Positions 43,931 through 52,597 of a stretch of 64,000 nucleotides of DNA are shown here, piece after piece. How positions within the stretch are numbered: position 1 is the first letter of the stretch; each line of letters begins with the position of its first letter. A program made the translations under genes and the position numbers. The stretch covers positions 1 through 64,000 of the forward strand of contig CALGAD010000017.1 in assembly GCA_937951955.1 (NCBI GenBank), read 5' to 3'. The notes beneath the pieces were generated by a model. It did no database searches. It worked only from the letters and a program-made list of their open reading frames with translations, and was not told the DNA's origin. This DNA is from an uncultured Bacillaceae bacterium. Its GTDB lineage: Bacteria; Bacillota; Bacilli; Bacillales; Caldibacillaceae.

Positions 43931-44566
43931 TTAGTTGCTCATTTTCTTTTCGGAAAACACCTTTTGTGCTTCTCTTATTTCTTCGCGTATTAACGACATT
44001 TCTTCGTCCAGTAAAAAGGCAGCCTCTGCTGCTCGCTGTAAGCGGTATTCGATTTCTTTCGGAATCTTTCCCTGATATTTATAATTTAAGGAATGTTCAA
44101 TCGTTGCCCAGAAGTTCATGGCGAGGGTTCGGATTTGTATTTCTGCCAGCACCTTTTTCTCACCGTGGATCGTTTGTACCGGATATAAAATGATCACGTG
44201 ATACGAACGGTAGCCACTCTCTTTTTTATGGGAAATATAGTCTTTTTCCTCAACAATTTCAAAATCATTGCGATTTCTCAAGAGTTCGACAACGGTTTTT
44301 ATATCATCAACGAACTGGCACATAATTCTAACGCCTGCGATATCGTATAGTTGATCGAGTTCATGAATGGACAAATTTTTTTGTTTCGCTTTATCTAAAA
44401 TACTCATGATCGGTTTTACCCGTCCAGTAACAAATTCGATGGCAGAGTGGGTTCCCTCGATTGAAAATTGCCGGCGAATGGCGCGTAATTTAATCTTTAA
44501 CTCTTCCACCGCCAGCCGGTACGGTTCGAGAAATTCCTCCCAATTGATTTGATCTTTTTCTTCCAA
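43931..44566 (-). CDS. relQ: small alarmone synthetase RelQ (GTP pyrophosphokinase)
   Basis: The protein has 211 residues from a TTG at 44566, six bases after GGGGGG; a TTG at 44587 gives a longer form. The synthetase domain is clear: TGRVKPIMSIL, IAGVRIMCQFVDDI (about 80-93), KESGYRSYH and AEIQIRTLAMNFWATIEHSLNYKY. There is no hydrolase or TGS/ACT domain, which identifies the small SAS1 class (YjbM). It makes ppGpp or pppGpp under wall and other stress and is allosterically activated by pppGpp in B. subtilis. It starts the unit relQ-nadK-rluD-like. Confidence 0.95.
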   Translation of the reverse strand: MEEKDQINWEEFLEPYRLAVEELKIKLRAIRRQFSIEGTHSAIEFVTGRVKPIMSILDKAKQKNLSIHELDQLYDIAGVRIMCQFVDDIKTVVELLRNRNDFEIVEEKDYISHKKESGYRSYHVIILYPVQTIHGEKKVLAEIQIRTLAMNFWATIEHSLNYKYQGKIPKEIEYRLQRAAEAAFLLDEEMSLIREEIREAQKVFSEKKMSN

Positions 44567-44703
44567 CTGGATCCCCCCATTACCCAATCGACTCTCTCTA
44601 TTTCAACAATATTTTTTGCTCATTGGGCAAATTTGTTTTTATCTGGTATTATTTTAACATAATCAATCATTCGTACAAAAAGAATCATGAGCGGAGGAAT
44701 AAA

Positions 44704-45291
44704 GTGGCGCAACATTTAGAAATTGAATTTAAAAATATGCTGACCGAACAGGAATTTAAAGCATTGCAAACATACTTTTCCCTGAACGAGAATGCTTTCT
44801 TCTCGCAAAAGAATTATTATTTTGATACGCCAGCTTTCATGTTGCGAGATTTACATAGTGCGTTGCGAATACGCGAAAAAAACAACCGGTTCGAACTGAC
44901 CTTAAAAGAACAAAAAATCCAAGGGCAACTGGAAACGACCCAGCCGCTTGCAAAAGAAGAAGCCCGGCAAATGATCGAAACTGGAGAATTACCCGAAGGA
45001 CCGGTACAGAATCGCTTAAATGAATTAGGCGTTACCGATAATATTGAATATTTCGGTGCACTGGAAACACATCGTTGTGAAATTGAATATCGGGGTGGCT
45101 TGCTCGTTCTCGATCGGAGTTACTATTTAAAAAAAGTAGATTTTGAGGTAGAATATGAAGTAGATGACATAAATAAGGGAGAAAAAGTTTTTCTAGAATT
45201 ATTAAACGAACTGAATATTCCACGCCGAAAAAGTCAAAACAAGATTGCGCGTTTTTATCAGGAAAAGAAACGATCGCTCGATCAGACCTAG
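44704..45291 (+). CDS. CYTH-domain protein (YjbK)
   Basis: The protein has 195 residues from a GTG at 44704 after GCGGAGG. It starts with the CYTH hallmark EIEFKNML (ExExK, about residues 6-13), followed by YYFDTP, ALRIREKN and LTLKEQ, the charged residues lining the triphosphate tunnel. CYTH proteins bind or hydrolyse inorganic triphosphate or nucleoside triphosphates; B. subtilis YjbK is divergent to relQ in the same way. The operon may continue to cwlQ, 11 bp on. Confidence 0.9.
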   Translation: MAQHLEIEFKNMLTEQEFKALQTYFSLNENAFFSQKNYYFDTPAFMLRDLHSALRIREKNNRFELTLKEQKIQGQLETTQPLAKEEARQMIETGELPEGPVQNRLNELGVTDNIEYFGALETHRCEIEYRGGLLVLDRSYYLKKVDFEVEYEVDDINKGEKVFLELLNELNIPRRKSQNKIARFYQEKKRSLDQT

Positions 45292-45302
45292 GAGTGAATC
45301 GC

Positions 45303-45890
45303 ATGAACCCGTTACAAGTAAAAACGATGTTAGAGATTCAAGCATTGCGGCAAATCGGAATGCAAACGAATCAATCCCATGAACCACGTTCGACGGCTTT
45401 TTCAGAAATCTTACAGCAAGTCGTTCTTAGTCGAGTACAAAATGAGAAAACAATCCCTTCGTTCCAGCCAGTGATTCCCTTTCATTCCTGGAATAAACCG
45501 CTCAATATTCAAGGGGATTACAGCGATATTATTGAAGAGGCTTCCCGCCGCTATGAAATTCCCGCCCCGTTGATTCAGGCCGTTATTAAACAGGAATCGA
45601 ATTTCAATCCCCAAGCTGTGAGTTCTGCGGGAGCAAAAGGGCTCATGCAGTTGATGCCCGGGACAGCCCGGGAGATGGGGGTAACGAATATCATGGATCC
45701 GCGGGAGAACATCATGGGCGGAACGAAGTATTTACGGAAAATGCTCGATCGTTACGGAAATCTCGAATTAGCCCTGGCCGCCTATAATGCCGGTCCCGGC
45801 AATGTCGACAAATACGGCGGAATCCCTCCATTTAAAGAAACGCAAAATTACGTCAAAAAAGTCATGGAACAATTTTATAACCTGGTGTAA
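45303..45890 (+). CDS. cwlQ: soluble lytic transglycosylase/muramidase CwlQ (YjbJ)
   Basis: The protein has 195 residues from ATG 45303, eight bases after AGGAG. The SLT domain (about 85-195) has the catalytic Glu in AVIKQESNFNPQAVS (about residue 97), GAKGLMQLMPGTA and LAAYNAGPGNVDKYGG. The N-terminal 80 residues are variable. B. subtilis CwlQ acts both as transglycosylase and muramidase on glycan strands. No cleavable signal peptide is seen, as for its relative. It ends with a strong terminator. Confidence 0.92.
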   Translation: MNPLQVKTMLEIQALRQIGMQTNQSHEPRSTAFSEILQQVVLSRVQNEKTIPSFQPVIPFHSWNKPLNIQGDYSDIIEEASRRYEIPAPLIQAVIKQESNFNPQAVSSAGAKGLMQLMPGTAREMGVTNIMDPRENIMGGTKYLRKMLDRYGNLELALAAYNAGPGNVDKYGGIPPFKETQNYVKKVMEQFYNLV

Positions 45891-45899
45891 ATTCCCGTT

Positions 45900-45927
45900 C
45901 CGTTTGGCTTGCCAAACGGTCTTTTTT
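45900..45927 (+). terminator. terminator of cwlQ
   Basis: Perfect 9-bp stem CCGTTTGGC/GCCAAACGG with a TT centre, followed by TCTTTTTT. Confidence 0.9.
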
Positions 45928-46007
45928 GTGCTTAAAAGCGATTTATTTGAGTTAAAACTCCCCCGTTGATACAATAAGTCCAAAGCATATAGTAAGGGGT
46001 TACGCCA

Positions 46008-46424
46008 ATGCAAAAACAATCGGTATCCATGTTTGAACAAATCGGTGAGGAAACACTCCATCGGCTTGTAGATGCTTTTTATTATCGCGTCGGCAGGCAT
46101 CCAGATCTTGCACCGATTTTCCCTGAAGATTTAACCGAAACCGCAAGAAAGCAAAAGCAATTTTTAACGCAATTTCTCGGTGGGCCACCTTTATATACAA
46201 ACGAACACGGACATCCCCGTCTAAGAATGCGGCATCTGCCATTTCCAATAACTCCGAAAAGAGCGCGGGCCTGGCTCCAGTGCATGTCGGAGGCCATGGA
46301 TGAAGTACAGCTAGACCGGGGTATACGAGAGGAATTTTTCAGAAGGCTCGTCTTAACAGCCCATCACATGATCAATACTCCTGATGAAGAACATGACGTG
46401 AAGAAACTAGGTGAAAGTCAGTGA
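46008..46424 (+). CDS. yjbI: truncated haemoglobin (group II, YjbI)
   Basis: This 138-residue protein has the group II truncated-globin pattern: FEQIGEETLHRLVDAFY, IFPEDLTETARKQKQFLTQFLGGPPLYT (about residues 39-66) and the proximal His in MRHLPFPIT (about 78). It closely matches B. subtilis YjbI. It binds oxygen or nitric oxide; in B. subtilis it is needed for the membrane protein YjbH partner effects, as inferred. The ATG at 46008 follows AAGGGGTTACGCCA. It overlaps spxH by 4 bp. Confidence 0.93.
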   Translation: MQKQSVSMFEQIGEETLHRLVDAFYYRVGRHPDLAPIFPEDLTETARKQKQFLTQFLGGPPLYTNEHGHPRLRMRHLPFPITPKRARAWLQCMSEAMDEVQLDRGIREEFFRRLVLTAHHMINTPDEEHDVKKLGESQ

Positions 46425-47290
46425 CAGAAAAACGAAACTGGGATGAACCCTCTCATAAATTGGTATGCTGTCAAAAGCGACCACTAGAAATGTATTATTT
46501 TATCGATCCCTTGCATCCCGTTTGTCTTGATCAAGATCCGATCATAAAAAAGCTCCAACTAGAATACGGACAATATTTTCGCTTAACATACGTGTTATTC
46601 GGTGAATTTCCAAAAGTAAAACCGATTGCAGTACACGAATATCAGCAACCGGTCAGTATCGAAAAACCGCCCGGAAATATCACGGGCAATCGCCATACTC
46701 TCTCCTTAGAGAAATCTTCACCCAACATTAGTTTTATTGCCATTAAAGCAGCTGAATTGCAAGGGAGAAAAGCAGGGATTCGTTATTTAAAAAAATTACA
46801 GGAATATTATTTTTATAAAAATGAGGATATCAACGATACGGAAACGTTAATTTCCTGTGCAGTCGAGTCCGAATTGGACGTGGACCTTTTTGAACAGGAT
46901 ATCGTTTCCCAGACTTCTGTTAAAGCTTTTATCAGTGACTTGCGCATCATTCAGGAAATGAATGTCGAAGAAATTCCAACGGTCGTTGTCTTTAATAACA
47001 ACGAGGAAGAAGACGGTTTGAAGTTAAGCGGTGTCAATCCGTATGAAGTGTATGTGGAACTATTAACTGAAATGTTGAAAAAGATCCCCGTCCGGCGCCA
47101 ATTGCCTCCATTACTTTCTTATATCCAGCATAAACATTTTGTCACAACAAAAGAAATCGCCATTATTTACAACTGGCATCGGGTAAAGGCCGAACTGGAA
47201 TTGAAAAAGCTGGTACTGCGAAGGGAAATCCGTAAAATTCAAACGCCCTTCGGTACGGCGTGGCAATACGCTGGATTGAAAAATCAATAA
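46421..47290 (+). CDS. spxH: Spx adaptor SpxH (YjbH), DsbA-like
   Basis: The protein has 289 residues from a GTG at 46421 that overlaps the yjbI stop. An N-terminal Cys-containing region (KLVCCQKR) precedes a thioredoxin/DsbA-like fold and ends with a C-terminal winged-helix-like stretch. SpxH binds Spx and delivers it to ClpXP. In B. subtilis the DsbA-like site reads LCPEC; here it is LHPVC, so the first cysteine of the CxxC is His (CAT at about 46514). Adaptor function does not require catalysis by that site as far as I know. yjbI-spxH is the same pair as in B. subtilis. Confidence 0.93.
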   Translation: MTEKRNWDEPSHKLVCCQKRPLEMYYFIDPLHPVCLDQDPIIKKLQLEYGQYFRLTYVLFGEFPKVKPIAVHEYQQPVSIEKPPGNITGNRHTLSLEKSSPNISFIAIKAAELQGRKAGIRYLKKLQEYYFYKNEDINDTETLISCAVESELDVDLFEQDIVSQTSVKAFISDLRIIQEMNVEEIPTVVVFNNNEEEDGLKLSGVNPYEVYVELLTEMLKKIPVRRQLPPLLSYIQHKHFVTTKEIAIIYNWHRVKAELELKKLVLRREIRKIQTPFGTAWQYAGLKNQ

Positions 47291-47322
47291 ATCAAAGTGA
47301 ATACACAACGATTGTATCGATG

Positions 47323-47350
47323 AAAAAGCGACCGGAAAGGTCACTTTTTT
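47323..47350. terminator. terminator of yjbI-spxH
   Basis: Stem AAAAAGCGACC/GGTCACTTTTTT with one C-A mismatch, GGAAA loop, six T's. Confidence 0.75.
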
Positions 47351-47423
47351 ATTTACAAAAAATCCGCTCAAGTTTTTCCATATAAAAAAGTGCTGTTTAT
47401 TAATTGGGATATTAAAAAATGGT

Positions 47424-47549
47424 GATAAAAGTGAAAGAAGGTTCGGTAGATGGGTGGTCTACCGAACCTTCTTTCGTTACGAACAAAGGGGATGGGAGAA
47501 ATTTTCACGGTCAAACAAAGGGGTATATGTTTGCTTGTGAATTTCTTCA
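47424..47549 (-). ncRNA. roxS: RoxS/RsaE small regulatory RNA
   Basis: On the minus strand a sigma-A promoter (TTGCAT, 17 nt, TATTAT at 47557-47585) precedes about 115-125 nt that end in a perfect 18-bp hairpin (47433-47450 with 47458-47475) and a short U-rich tail. The 5' end holds a stem GTGAA/TTCAC (47535-47548). Two C-rich single-stranded motifs, ACCCCTTTG and TCCCATCCCCTTTG, are the anti-Shine-Dalgarno seeds that define RsaE of Staphylococcus and RoxS of B. subtilis. Its place between spxH and yizD is the known RoxS locus. RoxS pairs with ribosome binding sites of respiration and central metabolism mRNAs. Exact ends are estimates. Confidence 0.9.
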
Positions 47550-47556
47550 CGTCTAT

Positions 47557-47620
47557 ATAATAACACGATTATTTTATCGATGCAAGGATTAATTCACTTT
47601 TTCACAAATTCTTCACAAAT
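47557..47620 (-). promoter_or_regulatory. roxS promoter with ResD-like direct repeats
   Basis: Core promoter TTGCAT-N17-TATTAT at 47557-47585. Just upstream (47594-47620) the minus strand reads TTTGTGAAGAATTTGTGAAA and then AGTGAA, tandem TTTGTGAA-type units as bound by the ResD/SrrA response regulator; the TTGTGAA word also matches half of a Rex site. Known control of RoxS by ResD and Rex fits. Binding is inferred. Confidence 0.6.
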
Positions 47621-47745
47621 AAGGTGTTAATAGTAGAAATGAACGTCAAGTATATTGAGTTCGATAAATATTTGCTCTCTGCTCATATATCACCTTCCCG
47701 CTTCATAAAAATAAGTAGGACAAATCTTTACAAAGAGGGATCCCT

Positions 47746-47922
47746 TTGAAAACACTAATCATACCTTTACTACTACTTTTCATACTCGTCTCGTTTATTT
47801 TGCAGATTTTCGGTATCATGAATCTGCTTCCTGTGTACTTGACGTCCTTTCTATTATTTATGTCCTTTTTTCTGTTTTTTTATTACTTAAATAATAAAAA
47901 TCGCTTTCGCGGTTTTAAATAG
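47746..47922 (+). CDS. yizD: small membrane protein YizD (58 aa)
   Basis: The gene is too short for standard cut-offs. A TTG start at 47746 follows AGAGGGATCCC. The product is two hydrophobic helices (about residues 3-24 and 28-48) with a polar Asn/Lys/Arg tail ending FRGFK. The position between spxH and pepF, strand and length agree with B. subtilis YizD. Function unknown. The terminator at 47935 follows. Confidence 0.78.
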   Translation: MKTLIIPLLLLFILVSFILQIFGIMNLLPVYLTSFLLFMSFFLFFYYLNNKNRFRGFK

Positions 47923-47934
47923 TTCCATGATAAT

Positions 47935-47970
47935 AAAAGTATCCAGCCCCATCACGGCTGGATACTTTTT
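47935..47970. terminator. bidirectional terminator of yizD and pepF
   Basis: Perfect 14-bp stem AAAAGTATCCAGCC and its complement with an 8-nt loop, between convergent genes. Confidence 0.9.
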
Positions 47971-47981
47971 GCGAATCGATT

Positions 47982-49802
47982 TTATTGAATTCCGAGCAAT
48001 TGTTCCATTTCGGTCAATTTTTCTTCAAACACTTTACATGCATCTTCAATCGGTTTGCTGCTCGTCATGTCAACCCCCGCGCGCTTTAATACTTCAATCG
48101 GGTAATCGGAGCTACCGGCTTTCAGGAAGTCGATATAGCGTTCGACGGCTGGTTTTCCTTCTTGCAAGATTTGTTTACTTAATGCCGTCGCTGCACTAAA
48201 TCCGGTCGCATATTGATAGACATAATAATTGTAGTAGAAATGCGGAATTCGCGCCCATTCCAGACCAATTTCTTCATCAACAACAATATCATTGCCAAAA
48301 TACTTTTTATTGAGATCATAGTAGATTTTCGTCAGCGACTCGGCTGTTAAAGCTTCACCGTTTTGGGCCCGCACGTGGATTTCGTGTTCAAATTCAGCGA
48401 ACATCGTTTGCCGGAAGACGGTACCGCGGAACGTCTCTAAGTAATGATTTAATAAATACAACCGTTCTTTCTTATCCTCTAATGTATTTAAGAAATAGTC
48501 GGTCAATAAGTTTTCATTGCAAGTGGAGGCGACTTCCGCAACAAAGATTGAATAATCTCCGTACGGATACGGCTGATATTTTCTCGTGTAATAGCTGTGC
48601 ACCGAGTGGCCGAGTTCATGGGCTAGTGTGAATACGTTATCCACATTGTTTTGCCAGTTCATTAAAATATACGGATTCGTTCCGTAAGCGCCTGAAGAAT
48701 AAGCACCGCTTCGTTTCCCTTTATTTTCATGAACGTCAATCCACCGTTCAGTAAAGGCTTTTTTCAGTACCGATAAATAGTCTTCTCCCATCGGTTCAAG
48801 ACCCTTCAAGACGACATCTTTCGCCTCATCAAAGGTAAATTCCATCTGTACATCTTTTACTAATGGTGTGTACAGGTCATACATGTGCAACTCATCAACA
48901 CCGAGCACCTTTTTCCGGAGCGATACGTAACGGTGCAGTAAATGGAGGTGATCATTGACCGTACGGACGAGATTGTCATATACCTCTTCCGGAATGTGGT
49001 TATTGGATAACGCTGCTTCCCGGGCGGATTTGTAGTTGCGCACTTTGGCATAAAAATTGTCCTTTTTCACTTGACCGCTTAATGTGGAAGCAAACGTATT
49101 TTTAAATTTCCCATATGTATCGTAAACGGCTTTAAACGCATCGTGACGAACCCGCCGATCACTCGATTCTAAAAAGCGGATGTACCGGCCGTGGGTTACT
49201 TGCACCTCTTCCCCGTTTTCATCTTTTATAACCGGAAACTCGAGGTCGGCATTATTTAACATTCCGAAGGTGTTGCTCGGTGATGCCATCACTTCCGATG
49301 CCTGGGCGAGCAAGCTTTCCATCTCGGCTGAAAGTACGTGAGGGCGCATTTTCGCGATTTGATCAAAGGCGTGTTCATAAAGCTTTAGTTCCTCTTTTTC
49401 TTCTAAAAACTGCTTCAATTGCTTTTCATCGATAGAAAGCAGTTCCGGAACGACATAGGCAAAACTACTGGACGCTTGCGTATATAACGTCGTAGCCCGA
49501 TCATTCATCCCTTGATAAAAAGAATTCGTTGTATCTTGATCATAGCGCATATGGGCATACGTATATAATTTTCCGAGGCGCATCATCACTTCATCTTGAA
49601 ATTGCAAAGCTTCGTATAAAACATCTGCACTCTCTCCCAGGCGTCCCTGGTAATCCGCTGCCTTCGGTAAAAGCTCCTTAATAGCAGCAAATTCCTTTTC
49701 CCAGTCTTCATCCGTTGCAAAAATATCTTCCAGGCGCCACGTATCTTCTACCGGAATCTCGTCACGGCTCGGCAACGTTTTTACTTGCGATTCACTGGCC
49801 AT
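47982..49802 (-). CDS. pepF: oligoendopeptidase F
   Basis: The protein has 606 residues from ATG 49802 after GGGAGG. Zinc motif HELGHSVHS is near residues 391-399, with the downstream Glu in VAEVASTCNE. Whole-length agreement with M3B PepF (YjbG). It cuts peptides of about 7-17 residues in the cytoplasm and in B. subtilis overproduction inhibits sporulation phosphorelay peptides. Located next to coiA, as in B. subtilis. No signal peptide. Confidence 0.95.
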   Translation of the reverse strand: MASESQVKTLPSRDEIPVEDTWRLEDIFATDEDWEKEFAAIKELLPKAADYQGRLGESADVLYEALQFQDEVMMRLGKLYTYAHMRYDQDTTNSFYQGMNDRATTLYTQASSSFAYVVPELLSIDEKQLKQFLEEKEELKLYEHAFDQIAKMRPHVLSAEMESLLAQASEVMASPSNTFGMLNNADLEFPVIKDENGEEVQVTHGRYIRFLESSDRRVRHDAFKAVYDTYGKFKNTFASTLSGQVKKDNFYAKVRNYKSAREAALSNNHIPEEVYDNLVRTVNDHLHLLHRYVSLRKKVLGVDELHMYDLYTPLVKDVQMEFTFDEAKDVVLKGLEPMGEDYLSVLKKAFTERWIDVHENKGKRSGAYSSGAYGTNPYILMNWQNNVDNVFTLAHELGHSVHSYYTRKYQPYPYGDYSIFVAEVASTCNENLLTDYFLNTLEDKKERLYLLNHYLETFRGTVFRQTMFAEFEHEIHVRAQNGEALTAESLTKIYYDLNKKYFGNDIVVDEEIGLEWARIPHFYYNYYVYQYATGFSAATALSKQILQEGKPAVERYIDFLKAGSSDYPIEVLKRAGVDMTSSKPIEDACKVFEEKLTEMEQLLGIQ

Positions 49803-49856
49803 ATATATACCTCCCAAAGATTTATTAAAATAATGATCAGTATGAATATCTATGCA

Positions 49857-51089
49857 TTATTTTATTATTTTTACCTTATCCATATTTGATTCATTCGTCA
49901 ACATTAAGGACCGGATAATTTTTCCTTTATACATACGAAAAAAATCTTTTCGCATCGCATGTCGCATTAAATTCGGTTTTGTAATTAATTCGACCGGTTT
50001 CTGCAATTTCACCGTATCCCCTTCCAGCTTAACGATCCCGATTGCGGATAATAACCGCAAATATTCATAGATCGGATTTCTTTCCCTCTCTTGTTGCCAG
50101 TAGGTGACCGTCATCCGTTTTTCCATGGCAGTACGACCGGTTTGCGACAGGAAAAGGTAAATATCGCGTAAAGTAAACTCGGCGCCTTCTTTTCGTGCAT
50201 AAAGAAAGTAGTGCCAGATATAGCCCTGCCAGATGAACGGAGAGGGTTTCAAACGGTATAAATGTTTAACCGGGAGGCCGACTTCCGGTGGAAGTTGCAG
50301 CAGATGAATATGCTGATTATACAAATAGCGCAAAAATGGATTGTGCCTTGCCTTGCTGCTCATCGAAAGATGCATGAGCCATTGTTCTGTGACCTCCAAC
50401 CAGTAATCGTAAAAGCGAACGGGTGGAATTTGTGTGTTAACAATCGTTTGCCAATCAGTATCGAACGGAAAACTTTTGGAATCAAAAAGGGCGCGCTGGC
50501 TGGAATAAGGAAGTAAGTTCGTGTACAGGGAAAACTCCTTTTTAACAGGATTAAAGGTAATGAAGGAAGGCTGGTGGAATGGAGCATCATGGATGAAAAA
50601 GGAAAGGAAATCGGTTAAATGGAGTATGTTGGAATGCCGTTTCTTCACGACATCTGCATCGACAATCCAGAGAGGAAAAATGCCGTGCTTTACATACGCT
50701 TGAGTTCTTTTTACCAATTCCTCGACAGGAATAATGGAAGCCTGGAATTCCACGGCAACGGGCCTGTCTTTAAATATAATATACAGATCCGGCCTTTGCT
50801 GGATTTCCGGAATATATTTTTCGAGAACTGGCTCAAATCCCTGTCGGGAAAACCATAGGTAGAGCCATCGTTTCCCTTCCAGATGACGGACCGATTCTCC
50901 CTCAGGTTTAACGAAACAGCGATGTTTGTGGGAAAAATGGGGATGTCTCTTTTTTCCCGCTTTTAATATCACCTGTTCTTTACAGGCGGGACAAAAATAA
51001 GGACCGGTGTTTTTTAGCTGCCTGATCGAATTATCAGACATTCCTAACACAGAAATGACATTCCCATTTGCATCAAAAGCGACGAACAT
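49857..51089 (-). CDS. coiA: competence protein CoiA (YjbF)
   Basis: This 410-residue protein has an N-terminal zinc-finger-like FCPACKEQVILKAGKKRHPHFSH region (about 33-55), then a nuclease-like core with RPDLYIIFKDRPVAVEFQ (about residues 97-114; Asp, Glu and Gln resemble a PD-(D/E)XK site). CoiA is needed after DNA uptake during transformation and promotes recombination. The ATG follows a G-rich site. It lies between pepF and mecA, as in B. subtilis. Whether this strain is competent is not known. Confidence 0.9.
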   Translation of the reverse strand: MFVAFDANGNVISVLGMSDNSIRQLKNTGPYFCPACKEQVILKAGKKRHPHFSHKHRCFVKPEGESVRHLEGKRWLYLWFSRQGFEPVLEKYIPEIQQRPDLYIIFKDRPVAVEFQASIIPVEELVKRTQAYVKHGIFPLWIVDADVVKKRHSNILHLTDFLSFFIHDAPFHQPSFITFNPVKKEFSLYTNLLPYSSQRALFDSKSFPFDTDWQTIVNTQIPPVRFYDYWLEVTEQWLMHLSMSSKARHNPFLRYLYNQHIHLLQLPPEVGLPVKHLYRLKPSPFIWQGYIWHYFLYARKEGAEFTLRDIYLFLSQTGRTAMEKRMTVTYWQQERERNPIYEYLRLLSAIGIVKLEGDTVKLQKPVELITKPNLMRHAMRKDFFRMYKGKIIRSLMLTNESNMDKVKIIK

Positions 51090-51143
51090 ACCCCCACCCC
51101 TTTGAATTTAGTTTCTCCATTCAATTTGGCCAAAAAAATTGAA

Positions 51144-51170
51144 GCCGATTTTCACAATATGAAAATCGGC
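51144..51170 (-). terminator. terminator of mecA
   Basis: Perfect 10-bp stem GCCGATTTTC/GAAAATCGGC; A-run upstream becomes a T-run on the minus strand. Confidence 0.85.
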
Positions 51171-51190
51171 AACAGTTGGATGGTTCCTTA

Positions 51191-51862
51191 TTATAAAAAG
51201 TATTTACGAATCTCGTCTTGAACGTTTCTTGAGATGATTTCTTTCCCGTATTCTTGCAAGTAAGCTAAGGTTCGCTGCGATTCAGTGCCATATTCCAAAA
51301 TCACACTGATAAAATCTTCAATTTCATCTTCCGTTAAATATTCAAAGGGGAAGTCAATAGACAAATAATACTTTCCATCTAGACTGAAGAGCTTTGTATC
51401 TATATGTTCAAGCCAGGGACGGCGAGCAAGCGAAATCAGATCTTCAAAGTCATTGAAGGACATGACAAATTGGATGGATTCTTCATCGTATTCATGATCC
51501 TCTTGATGCAACGTGTCGTAGTGGAAGTGGTGATCCAGTAATTGCTCCAGGTGTTCACCGATGGTCATATCTTTAATCTTTTCATCGGGGAACGGAATTT
51601 CAAATCGCGTTCCGTCTTTTGTAATTTGCGCTTTTGTAACCAGAACTTCCAGACCTTTTTCCAGGGCCTGAACTTGTATCCAGAGAGGACCATCAAAGGA
51701 AAAATCTTCTTTTTGATGGACTTCATCCATCATTTCCCAGAACAATTCTTCACTCTTCTCCCGATTAAACCAGATATCCTCTCTGTCAAACCCTCTTTCT
51801 TCTACATCCACGTAAGAAATAAAAAACTTGATCGTGTGCTCGTTAATACGCTCGATTTCCAT
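51191..51862 (-). CDS. mecA: adaptor protein MecA
   Basis: This 223-residue protein begins MEIERINEHTIKFFISYVDVEERGFDREDIWFNR-like, the N-terminal substrate-binding domain (about 1-80), followed by a charged linker and the C-terminal ClpC-binding domain (about 130-223). MecA delivers ComK and other substrates to ClpCP and disperses competence control. ATG 51862 follows GAAGGGAG. Placed between coiA and spx, as in B. subtilis. Confidence 0.94.
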   Translation of the reverse strand: MEIERINEHTIKFFISYVDVEERGFDREDIWFNREKSEELFWEMMDEVHQKEDFSFDGPLWIQVQALEKGLEVLVTKAQITKDGTRFEIPFPDEKIKDMTIGEHLEQLLDHHFHYDTLHQEDHEYDEESIQFVMSFNDFEDLISLARRPWLEHIDTKLFSLDGKYYLSIDFPFEYLTEDEIEDFISVILEYGTESQRTLAYLQEYGKEIISRNVQDEIRKYFL

Positions 51863-52065
51863 TTGATCACTCTCCCTTCCGAATGGGTATGTGAAGGGAT
51901 TCCTCCCTTATGCAGGCCGAAGATAAATATTTTTAAAATGTTAACGATTATTGTATACTTATAGTGTTATTTTATGACAAATTCAAAGTGAAGGGAATCG
52001 ATTCGAATCTTTACGATAAAAATGAAGCAAACACCTATTGAAAATGGTGCATAATGTAGAAAAAA

Positions 52066-52095
52066 CCTTCATGCAGGATTCGTGTTGCATGAAGG
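52066..52095 (-). terminator. terminator of spx
   Basis: Perfect 10-bp stem CCTTCATGCA/TGCATGAAGG, followed on the minus strand by T's. Confidence 0.88.
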
Positions 52096-52159
52096 CATCG
52101 ACCATGTACTGCCATTATATACTGTTTTTTTTAAACCGTAAAGACATTTTCAACACAAT

Positions 52160-52555
52160 TTAATTCACGAGCATCTGGGCCTGACGTAAATGATAATTGC
52201 GGATTTTTCGCGGCAGGAAGCGACGAATTTCATCCTCATTGTAGCCGACCTGGATTCGCTTTTCATCGACAAGAATTGGCCTGCGCAATAAACCAGGATT
52301 TTCCTGGATTAATTTAAACAACTCACTCAGGGATAAAGATTCTAAATTGACATTTAATTGCTGGAACGTTTTCGAGCGTGTCGAAATAATTTCATCCGTC
52401 CCGTTTTCTGTCATGCGAAAGATTTGTTTCAATTCTTCCAGAGTCAAAGGCTCGTTGAAAATATTCCTTTCTTTATAGGGGATATTATTTTGTTCCAACC
52501 AGGCCTTTGCTTTACGGCAGGACGTACAACTTGGTGCAGTGAAAATTGTAACCAA
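52160..52555 (-). CDS. spx: redox regulator Spx
   Basis: The protein has 131 residues from a TTG at 52555, the exact length of B. subtilis Spx; the GTG three bases earlier is also near AAAGGAG. It has the ArsC-like fold with the redox switch CTSC (10-13), the RMTENGTDEIISTRSK stretch (about 47-62) and the C-terminal NEDEIRRFLPRK that is recognised by ClpXP/SpxH. Spx binds RNA polymerase alpha and switches on thiol-stress genes. The substrate adaptor SpxH is encoded 5 kb away. Confidence 0.96.
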   Translation of the reverse strand: MVTIFTAPSCTSCRKAKAWLEQNNIPYKERNIFNEPLTLEELKQIFRMTENGTDEIISTRSKTFQQLNVNLESLSLSELFKLIQENPGLLRRPILVDEKRIQVGYNEDEIRRFLPRKIRNYHLRQAQMLVN

Positions 52556-52597
52556 CACCCCATCACTCCTTTGTATGTAATTACCCCGGACTAACAT

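Noticed and set aside
47368..47550. 60-codon minus-strand frame in the spxH-yizD gap
   Set aside because: It runs through the roxS hairpin and the spxH terminator; the RNA gene explains the region.
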